A DNA stretch of 44,880 nucleotides from Pseudomonas sp. MWU16-30317 (GTDB lineage Bacteria; Pseudomonadota; Gammaproteobacteria; Pseudomonadales; Pseudomonadaceae). The notes below the pieces were generated by a model. It saw nothing but the letters and a program-made list of their open reading frames with translations, did not search any database and was not told the DNA's origin. The position numbers and the translations under genes are program-made. Location: contig NZ_JAIWJA010000018.1 of assembly GCF_020515695.1 (NCBI RefSeq), forward strand, positions 1 through 44,880. The letters are read 5' to 3'. This document shows, in pieces, positions 39,521-44,880 of this stretch; position 1 is the first letter of the stretch, and each line of letters opens with the position of its first letter.

Positions 39521-40216
39521 TTACGCAGTCAGCGAGCTCTGATCGATAACCAGACCTGGGCCCATAGTGGTGCTCAGGGTAACGCGCTTGACATAGATAC
39601 CTTTCGAAGAAGCTGGCTTGATACGCTTCAGATCAGCGATCAGGGCTTCAACGTTTTCCTTCAGCTTGACGGCGTCGAAACCGACTTTGCCAACGGAAGT
39701 GTGGATGATGCCGTTCTTGTCGGTGCGATAACGAACCTGACCAGCCTTCGCGTTCTTGACCGCGGTGGCGACGTCTGGGGTTACGGTGCCGACTTTAGGG
39801 TTAGGCATCAGGCCACGTGGACCGAGGATCTGACCCAGTTGACCTACAACACGCATCGCGTCCGGGGAGGCGATAACGACGTCGTAGTTCAGGTCGCCGC
39901 CTTTCATTTCGGCAGCCAGGTCGTCCATGCCAACGCGATCGGCGCCGGCAGCCAGAGCTGCTTCAGCAGCTGGGCCCTGGGTGAAAACAGCAACGCGTAC
40001 GGTCTTGCCAGTGCCGTGTGGCAGCACAGTAGCGCTACGAACGACCTGGTCGGATTTACGCGGGTCAACGCCCAGGTTCACGGCGATGTCGAAAGACTCG
40101 CTGAACTTGACGGTCGACAGCTCAGCCAGCAGGCCGGCGGCTTCTTCGAAGTTGTAGAACTTGCCAGCTTCGATTTTGGAAGCAATAGCTTTTTGGCGCT
40201 TAGTCAGCTTAGCCAT
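39521..40216 (-). CDS. rplA: 50S ribosomal protein L1
   Basis: L1 forms the mobile stalk that moves deacylated tRNA out of the E site and represses the rplKA message. The 231 residues begin MAKLTKRQKAIASKIEAGKF and contain GRILGPRGLMPNPKVGTVT-type sequence (LGQILGPRGLMPNPKVGTVT). Its ATG shares one base with the TAA of rplK. Confidence 0.98.
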   Translation of the reverse strand: MAKLTKRQKAIASKIEAGKFYNFEEAAGLLAELSTVKFSESFDIAVNLGVDPRKSDQVVRSATVLPHGTGKTVRVAVFTQGPAAEAALAAGADRVGMDDLAAEMKGGDLNYDVVIASPDAMRVVGQLGQILGPRGLMPNPKVGTVTPDVATAVKNAKAGQVRYRTDKNGIIHTSVGKVGFDAVKLKENVEALIADLKRIKPASSKGIYVKRVTLSTTMGPGLVIDQSSLTA

Positions 40217-40647
40217 TACACACCCTCCACGTTGAGGCCCATGCTGCGAGCAGAACCGGCGATAGTACGCACGGCAGCATCCAGGTCAGCAGCAGTCAGA
40301 TCAGCCTTTTTAGCGTTGGCGATATCTTCCAGCTGAGCACGGGTGACGGTGCCAACTTTAACGGTGTTCGGACGTGCAGAACCGCTGGTCAGGCCAGCTG
40401 CTTTCTTCAACAGAACCGAAGCAGGGGTGCTTTTGGTTTCAAAGGTAAAGCTACGGTCGCTGTAGACAGTGATGATCACTGGGGTCGGCAGGCCGGCTTC
40501 TTGACCCAGGGTACGGGCGTTGAAGGCCTTGCAGAACTCCATGATGTTCACGCCATGTTGACCCAGAGCCGGGCCGACGGGCGGGCTTGGGTTGGCCTGG
40601 CCGGCCTTTACTTGCAGCTTGATGTAAGCCGTGATTTTCTTAGCCAT
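40216..40647 (-). CDS. rplK: 50S ribosomal protein L11
   Basis: L11 supports the GTPase-associated centre and is needed for RelA activation. The 143 residues begin MAKKITAYIKLQVKAGQANP; the Pro-rich SPPVGPALGQHGVNIMEFCK segment is the thiostrepton-site region, and N-terminal Lys residues are targets of PrmA in relatives. It overlaps rplA by one base and follows a hairpin after nusG. Confidence 0.98.
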   Translation of the reverse strand: MAKKITAYIKLQVKAGQANPSPPVGPALGQHGVNIMEFCKAFNARTLGQEAGLPTPVIITVYSDRSFTFETKSTPASVLLKKAAGLTSGSARPNTVKVGTVTRAQLEDIANAKKADLTAADLDAAVRTIAGSARSMGLNVEGV

Positions 40648-40720
40648 GAGCTACTCCACTATTGGGTACAGGCGCCTTGCGGCTCCCCAGTTGCTTGCGT
40701 TTTATCCCAGAGACGACAAA

Positions 40721-40745
40721 ACCCCGCAGCTTACGCCTGCGGGGC
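40721..40745 (-). terminator. Terminator or attenuator after nusG
   Basis: CCCCGCAG and CTGCGGGG pair with a seven-base loop and are followed on the minus strand by TTTTGT. It lies about 20 bases after the nusG stop and separates secE-nusG from rplKA, for which a separate promoter in the remaining 70 bases would be needed or readthrough must occur. Confidence 0.7.
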
Positions 40746-40762
40746 ATGGGATCCGTTTCCAA

Positions 40763-41296
40763 TCAGACCTTTTCGACCTGACTGAACTCGAGCTCTACCG
40801 GAGTAGAGCGACCGAAAATGAGCACCGCCACTTGGATCCGGCTCTTTTCGTAGTTAACTTCTTCGACAGTGCCGTTGAAATCAGCGAACGGACCATCGGT
40901 GACACGGACCACTTCACCCGGCTCGAACAGCGTCTTGGGCTTCGGCTTGTCGCTGCCATCGGCAACGCGACGAAGGATAGCTTCTGCTTCCTTGTCAGTG
41001 ATCGGTGCAGGCTTATCCGCAGTACCGCCGATGAAACCCATCACCCGAGGAGTATCCTTGACCAAGTGCCAAGTACCCTCGTTCATATCCATCTGCACCA
41101 GCACGTAACCTGGGAAGAACTTGCGCTCGCTTTTGCGCTTCTGGCCATTACGCATTTCCACCACTTCTTCAGTGGGGACCAGAATTTCGCCAAAGCCGTC
41201 TTCCATGCCAGCCAGCTTTACACGCTCTACCAAAGAGCGCATAACATGCTTCTCGTAACCCGAGTAAGCATGCACAACGTACCAACGCTTAGCCAC
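40763..41296 (-). CDS. nusG: Transcription termination/antitermination factor NusG
   Basis: NusG binds RNA polymerase through its NGN domain and links it to Rho or ribosomal S10 through a C-terminal KOW domain. The 177 residues start MAKRWYVVHAYSGYEKHVMR; KRKSERKFFPGYVLVQMDMN and the KOW part GPFADFNGTVEEVNYEKSR are clear. It is nine bases after secE, forming a two-gene unit behind tRNA-Trp. Confidence 0.98.
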   Translation of the reverse strand: MAKRWYVVHAYSGYEKHVMRSLVERVKLAGMEDGFGEILVPTEEVVEMRNGQKRKSERKFFPGYVLVQMDMNEGTWHLVKDTPRVMGFIGGTADKPAPITDKEAEAILRRVADGSDKPKPKTLFEPGEVVRVTDGPFADFNGTVEEVNYEKSRIQVAVLIFGRSTPVELEFSQVEKV

Positions 41297-41305
41297 GGGA
41301 CACCC

Positions 41306-41674
41306 TTAGCCTACAATCAGGGAAACAAGCCAGCCGAGCAGGGAATCTAGCCCCCACAACAGCAAAGCCATGACCAGAACGACCGCCACTACAATCAGTG
41401 TGGTCTGCGTAGTCTCTTGGCGGGTAGGCCAAACGACTTTACGAATCTCGCCGCGAGCTTCCTTCGCCAGGACAAAGAACGACTTGCCTTTAGCTGTTTG
41501 CAAGGCCGTGAAGGCAGCAACAGCAGCAATGACGATCAGAGCCAGAACGCGATACAGGATTGGCGATGCGGAGAAATACTGATTTCCGACAACACCTACC
41601 ACCACCAAAGCGACCACAACAAGCCACTTGAGCAGATCGAAGCGAGAGTCTTGGGCTTCAGCCTTGGGAGTCAT
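41306..41674 (-). CDS. secE: Protein translocase subunit SecE
   Basis: SecE clamps the SecY channel. The 122-residue product has three hydrophobic segments as in E. coli (WLVVVALVVVGVVGNQYF, YRVLALIVIAAVAAFTAL and a C-terminal one). The conserved amphipathic part reads EARGEIRKVVWPTRQETTQT. It lies 45 bases after tRNA-Trp and has an AGGAGG-like site just upstream. Confidence 0.97.
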   Translation of the reverse strand: MTPKAEAQDSRFDLLKWLVVVALVVVGVVGNQYFSASPILYRVLALIVIAAVAAFTALQTAKGKSFFVLAKEARGEIRKVVWPTRQETTQTTLIVVAVVLVMALLLWGLDSLLGWLVSLIVG

Positions 41675-41719
41675 CTAGGAGGATCCTGTGAAAAGAAAGC
41701 CAGACACGTTGAGTGAATC

Positions 41720-41795
41720 TGGCAGGTCAGGAGGGAATCGAACCCCCAACCTACGGTTTTGGAGACCGTCGCTCTGCCAATTGAGCTACTGACCT
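41720..41795 (-). tRNA. tRNA-Trp (CCA)
   Basis: The 76-base sequence folds as a cloverleaf with acceptor AGGTCAG/CTGACCT, D-loop AGCTCAATTGGCAGAGC, anticodon loop CTCCAAA (CCA) and T-loop GGTTCGATTCC. The CCA end is encoded. It leads the secE-nusG transcript. Confidence 0.95.
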
Positions 41796-41815
41796 AAAAC
41801 AAAATCAGGCCGACC

Positions 41816-41844
41816 ATTATGCAGGCCTGAAGAACGCTTTACAA
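41816..41844 (-). promoter_or_regulatory. Promoter of tRNA-Trp-secE-nusG
   Basis: TTGTAA and CATAAT lie 17 bases apart on the minus strand, with the predicted start about 13 bases before the tRNA. The G+C-rich sequence after the -10 resembles the discriminator of stable-RNA promoters. A seven-base inverted repeat (TCAGGCC / GGCCTGA) flanks the -10 box. Confidence 0.7.
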
Positions 41845-41954
41845 CTGCTTTCGACAACCTTCGCGTACAACCACCGTCAGCAAGACCAACAGCAACCACG
41901 AACCTCGAAACGGGGATCATCTCTATCCACAGAGACAACCCAACCATTAAAACA

Positions 41955-41980
41955 AAGGCGGATATTTACATATCCGCCTT
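41955..41980 (-). terminator. Terminator after tRNA-Thr
   Basis: AAGGCGGATAT and ATATCCGCCTT form a perfect 11-base stem with a four-base loop, followed by TGTTTTAA. It ends the Tyr-Gly-Thr tRNA transcript in the place where tuf follows in many relatives. Confidence 0.85.
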
Positions 41981-41986
41981 GTAAAA

Positions 41987-42062
41987 TGGAGCTCTTGAGC
42001 GGATTTGAACCGCTGACCTCACCCTTACCAAGGGTGTGCTCTACCAACTGAGCTACAAGAGC
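41987..42062 (-). tRNA. tRNA-Thr (GGT)
   Basis: The 76-base cloverleaf has acceptor GCTCTTG/CAAGAGC, anticodon loop TTGGTAA (GGT) and T-loop GGTTCAAATCC, with an encoded CCA end. It is the last of three tRNAs in a row. Confidence 0.95.
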
Positions 42063-42088
42063 AAAACACTGTGCATTAGCAGCAAACA

Positions 42089-42162
<74 letters not shown>

Positions 42163-42186
42163 GAGATTTGCTACTCTCGCTAAAAA

Positions 42187-42271
42187 TGGTGGAGGGAGAA
42201 GGATTCGAACCTTCGAAGTCGTAGACGTCAGATTTACAGTCTGATCCCTTTGGCCGCTCGGGAACCCCTCC
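42187..42271 (-). tRNA. tRNA-Tyr (GTA)
   Basis: This 85-base class II tRNA has acceptor GGAGGGG/CTCCCTCC-type pairing, anticodon loop CTGTAAA (GTA), a long variable arm and an encoded CCA end. It is first in the Tyr-Gly-Thr cluster. Confidence 0.95.
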
Positions 42272-42285
42272 TATTTCGTGGCGGC

Positions 42286-42314
42286 ATTTTCAACTCTTGC
42301 CACCACCCTGTCAA
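42286..42314 (-). promoter_or_regulatory. Promoter of the tRNA-Tyr-Gly-Thr cluster
   Basis: A consensus TTGACA and GAAAAT stand 17 bases apart on the minus strand, about 15 bases before the tRNA-Tyr 5' end, with a G+C-rich stretch after the -10. A+T-rich sequence upstream could act as an UP element. Confidence 0.75.
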
Positions 42315-42415
42315 GCTTTTTCTCAATTAAATCTTGAGGTTAGCGATTCCGACAGTGCTTTCACAAGGCTCGTACTAGACGCTATCCCTGTGAAGCGGGC
42401 GCCATTCTATGCAAA

Positions 42416-42865
42416 CTATTCGGCGGTTGCAATGCCTTCACACGGCATTATTTGATGTTTTGAGTTATTGAATTCGCGAGAGAGCCCGCTCAGAGCCGAT
42501 TCATCCAGCAAACGCTGGCTTTGCGCATCAATTCGCAGCCAGTGCACGGCGCCCTGATCGCCATTTATCACTTGCGCCTGCGCCTTCACGCCCATCTGAG
42601 CCAAACGCTGCTCAAGAGGCAACAAGGCTTCGAGTTGCGGGTAGCCGCCTACATAAAGGCAATCTCGTGCGCCCGGAACAGGAGCCAGTGCTTGTGTCGG
42701 AGCCGGCGCGCCTCGATCGGTCTCGCTGAGGAGGCGAATGTCCTGCTGGTTACCTTTGTACAAGGACAATGCGCGGATCTCGACAGGCTGTTGGAGCGCC
42801 TCCTGCTGATGCCACCCGGCATAAAACACATTCAGTACCAATAACAGCAGGAACAACCAGCGCAT
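42416..42865 (-). CDS. SPOR-domain-like membrane-anchored protein
   Basis: The chosen ATG gives 149 residues starting MRWLFLLLLVLNVFYAGWHQ, a membrane anchor or signal segment. The C-terminal half, with CLYVGGYPQLEALLPLEQRL and QVINGDQGAVHWLRI, resembles a SPOR domain, which binds denuded peptidoglycan at division sites. The start lies behind GAGGTGA that overlaps the coaX stop, so translation is coupled; a longer frame starting 42 codons upstream lies inside coaX and is rejected. This gene follows coaX in other pseudomonads. Function is inferred from the weakly conserved domain only. Confidence 0.8.
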   Translation of the reverse strand: MRWLFLLLLVLNVFYAGWHQQEALQQPVEIRALSLYKGNQQDIRLLSETDRGAPAPTQALAPVPGARDCLYVGGYPQLEALLPLEQRLAQMGVKAQAQVINGDQGAVHWLRIDAQSQRLLDESALSGLSREFNNSKHQIMPCEGIATAE

Positions 42866-42872
42866 AGTCACC

Positions 42873-43622
42873 TCACGGCAAAGGACAGGCCATGGCCAGG
42901 CCGATGAATACAAGGTCAGGCACAACCTGCGCGGTGGGCGCCACTTCGCGCACCAACTCGGCGTCGCCACCGGTGAGGAAGACGCGGACATCTTCCCCCA
43001 GTTGCGAACGAGCCTGCTCGACCTGGGTCAGCACGAAGCCACGCAGCATCAGGGTGCATCCACGCTCTACAGCTTCGACAGTATTTCTTCCGGGCGACAT
43101 CTCGCTCACCGCCTTTTCCGCGGACAGATCGTCATAGCGAATGCGCCGAGTATGGGTACGGAGCTGACCGCGCATCAACGGCATTCCAGGGCAGATGAAA
43201 CCGCCCAGGTGCTCGCCGGCCGCAGTCACGAAATCAGAGGTTGCGGCAGTTCCCAAGTCAATGACCACACACGCGGACTGCGCCAGATGAAACGCCCCCA
43301 GCACCGCCAGCCAGCGATCGAGCCCCAGGCGCTGGTACTCTTCATAGCCGTTGCGAACGCCGGCCAGCTCCTTGGCGGGCACAGCGCACACCGCTTGCAC
43401 GGCGAAACCGCGAGCAATGGCTTCGACGAGCTTCGCGGTCTCTTCCTCGGTACGGACGCTGACCAGCCGGCAATGCGCCAAGGCCCCCCCTTGGACCGCA
43501 GCTACAGCATCAAGCAGGTCTTGATCGGACCCTACCACACCGCCTGCGACTACCTGCGCACCGCTGATTCGGGTGATACGCCACTTGATAAAGCTGTTAC
43601 CGCAGTCGAGCTCAAGAATCAT
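42873..43622 (-). CDS. coaX: Type III pantothenate kinase
   Basis: CoaX phosphorylates pantothenate in the first step of coenzyme A synthesis. The 249-residue chain starts MILELDCGNSFIKWRI, with the phosphate-binding DCGNS; the DLGTAATSDFV and GGFICPGMPLM motifs are those of the actin-like type III family, not of CoaA. The ATG is preferred to a GTG one codon earlier and has GAGG seven bases upstream. It overlaps birA by 11 bases, so the two are coupled. Confidence 0.95.
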   Translation of the reverse strand: MILELDCGNSFIKWRITRISGAQVVAGGVVGSDQDLLDAVAAVQGGALAHCRLVSVRTEEETAKLVEAIARGFAVQAVCAVPAKELAGVRNGYEEYQRLGLDRWLAVLGAFHLAQSACVVIDLGTAATSDFVTAAGEHLGGFICPGMPLMRGQLRTHTRRIRYDDLSAEKAVSEMSPGRNTVEAVERGCTLMLRGFVLTQVEQARSQLGEDVRVFLTGGDAELVREVAPTAQVVPDLVFIGLAMACPLP

Positions 43623-44571
43623 CACGCAACCTCAGGCTTAGCTCGCCACCGCTGTAGATCTTTTCTTCGTTGCCCACTTTCAAGCGTAGCGCGCCTTGGG
43701 CATCCACTCCCAGGACTGTACCTTCTATGATGGTACTTCCCGCAACGAGAGACGCCGCCTTACCCTGCCACAAGTGATATTGCTCCCACTCCCCTTTGAG
43801 CGCATTGAAGCCACCGCTACGATGGCGTGCAAGCAGCGGTCGCAGGTTGTTGTTGAGGGATGCTGCCAGGGTGTTTCTGTCGACCGCCTTGCCTGTCTGC
43901 AGCTGCATGGAGGTCCATTGCTGATCGACCTCATGACTCGCCTGCATGTTGACGTTGATACCCACCCCGATCACCACATGACAGACATCGGCAGGGTCGC
44001 CCACCAGCTCTAGCAGGATCCCGGCAATCTTCTGTCGCCCGACCAGAACATCATTTGGCCATTTAAGCCCTGCGGTGGATACACCTGACTCACGCAAGGC
44101 ATGCATCACGGCGAGACCGACCACCAGACTCAGCCCCTCGATCTGGCGCATGCCACCATCGATACGCAAGACCAGACTGTAATAGAGGTTCTGTGCAAAC
44201 GGACTGATCCATTTGCGGCCACGCCGACCTCTCCCCGCCGTTTGCCGCTCTGCCGTTACCAGGAAGGGCGCATGCGCACCTGCCTCGATCATGCGCAGGG
44301 CTTCGGCGTTGGTGGAGTCGATGCTGTCGTGTACATGCACCTGCCAGCGATCATCCGTCGTCGCAGCGACAATAGCCTCAGCGTCGAGGAACGAAAGAGG
44401 ACTGGCAAGCTGATAGCCGCGGCCGCGCACCTTGTGGATCGATACGCCGAACTCAGCTTCCAATTGCTGCAGCTGTTTCCATATGGCGCTACGGCTCACC
44501 CCCAGGGTGGCCCCTAGCGCTTGCCCGGAATGGAATCGACCATCCTTGAGGAGTTTCAACAACGTCAGCAT
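43612..44571 (-). CDS. birA: Bifunctional biotin--protein ligase / biotin operon repressor
   Basis: BirA attaches biotin to carrier proteins and, through its N-terminal winged helix, represses biotin genes. The 319 residues contain the HTH (LGATLGVSRSAIWKQLQQLE, near 22-41), the ligase loop AGRGRRGRKW, and KWPNDVLV, followed by a small SH3-like C-terminal domain. Length matches E. coli BirA (321). It heads a birA-coaX-SPOR unit read away from the rrn operon; a GAGG lies upstream of the ATG. Confidence 0.96.
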   Translation of the reverse strand: MLTLLKLLKDGRFHSGQALGATLGVSRSAIWKQLQQLEAEFGVSIHKVRGRGYQLASPLSFLDAEAIVAATTDDRWQVHVHDSIDSTNAEALRMIEAGAHAPFLVTAERQTAGRGRRGRKWISPFAQNLYYSLVLRIDGGMRQIEGLSLVVGLAVMHALRESGVSTAGLKWPNDVLVGRQKIAGILLELVGDPADVCHVVIGVGINVNMQASHEVDQQWTSMQLQTGKAVDRNTLAASLNNNLRPLLARHRSGGFNALKGEWEQYHLWQGKAASLVAGSTIIEGTVLGVDAQGALRLKVGNEEKIYSGGELSLRLRDDS

Positions 44572-44664
44572 GCCAATCTCGCCTCACAATGAGGCAGGCA
44601 TGATAGCCATGCACATGACAGTTGCATAGAAAACCGCAGACAAAGTGTGCGGTAACTGAACTGA

Positions 44665-44746
44665 AGCTTCGCGGGCAGGGCCTACCCCACAGTTGCGTGA
44701 CGCAGGTGCCGCGCATACTGTGGGAGCAAGGCTTGCCCGCGAAGCT
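44665..44746. repeat. Inverted pair of REP sequences
   Basis: AGCTTCGCGGGCAGGGCCTA and, about 50 bases on, the inverted copy TGGGAGCAAGGCTTGCCCGC followed by GAAGCT form a BIME-like pair with outer arms that pair perfectly over 13 bases. The sequence matches the Pseudomonas REP type (GTGGGAGC..GCTTGCCCGCGAAG). It sits between the birA promoter region and the rrn terminator. Confidence 0.85.
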
Positions 44747-44786
44747 CTTGATCTTGACTTTGACTTTGCCAGGCACCACAAAGACA

Positions 44787-44818
44787 AAACCCCCACCTGC
44801 CTTCGCAGATGGGGGTTT
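44787..44818 (-). terminator. rRNA operon terminator
   Basis: AAACCCCCATCTGC and GCAGGTGGGGGTTT pair over 14 positions (one G-U) around a GAAG loop, followed by TTGTCTTT on the minus strand. It lies directly after the 5S rRNA. Confidence 0.9.
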
Positions 44819-44826
44819 CGGAATTT

Positions 44827-44880
44827 AATCTTGACGATGACCTACTCTCACATGGGGAAACCCCACACTACCATCGGCGA
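44827..44880 (-). rRNA. rrf: 5S ribosomal RNA, 3' end (partial)
   Basis: The minus-strand sequence TCGCCGATGGTAGTGTGGGG followed by TTTCCCCATGTGAGAGTAGG and TCATCGTCAAGATT is the 3' half of Pseudomonas 5S rRNA. The 5' part and the rest of the rrn operon lie beyond the window. Confidence 0.95.

Overview
This window is a chromosomal segment of a Pseudomonas, probably of the fluorescens/putida lineage. It contains the complete S10-spc-alpha, str and rpoBC ribosomal/RNA polymerase gene cluster in the usual gammaproteobacterial order. It also has the Pseudomonas arrangement katA - bacterioferritin/ferritin - uvrA - MFS - ssb, a type III pantothenate kinase (coaX) behind birA, TTG starts for rpoC and uvrA, and Pseudomonas-type REP sequences. 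Apart from uvrA, every gene is read from the minus strand.

Region by region: bases 1-3913 are accessory DNA. They hold the end of an IS3-family insertion sequence, a tightly coupled three-gene cassette (sigma-70-like factor, unknown adaptor with an HTH-like segment, and a single-chain ImmA/IrrE metalloprotease-UvrD helicase cut short by the IS), a 430-base stretch without recognisable genes, and a decayed start of a tyrosine integrase lying just beyond the ssb terminator. Bases 3970-11240 are a DNA-repair and oxidative-stress block: ssb, a YajR-like MFS transporter, uvrA on the plus strand, a ferritin of the bacterioferritin family lacking the haem methionine, and catalase katA.

Bases 11390-25230 are the alpha, spc and S10 operons (rplQ back to rpsJ, including rpmJ and rpmD, which are easily missed). 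Sequence signals split this run: a strong promoter before rpsJ, a hairpin plus promoter before rpsH, and a hairpin plus promoter before rpsM. Bases 25240-29600 hold tuf, fusA, rpsG and rpsL. Bases 29819-41674 hold rpoC, rpoB, rplL, rplJ (with an L10 leader), rplA, rplK, nusG and secE. Bases 41720-42271 hold tRNA-Trp, -Thr, -Gly and -Tyr. Bases 42416-44571 hold a SPOR-domain protein, coaX and birA. A REP pair, an rrn terminator and the 3' end of 5S rRNA close the window.

The housekeeping part makes the protein-synthesis and transcription machinery together with its export channel (SecY, SecE) and elongation factors. The only clearly unusual system is the accessory cassette at the left end. My working idea is an infection- or damage-responsive defence module in which the protease domain cleaves the adaptor and so releases the sigma factor. 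That is inference from domain content and gene order only, and the copy here is probably inactivated by the IS insertion.
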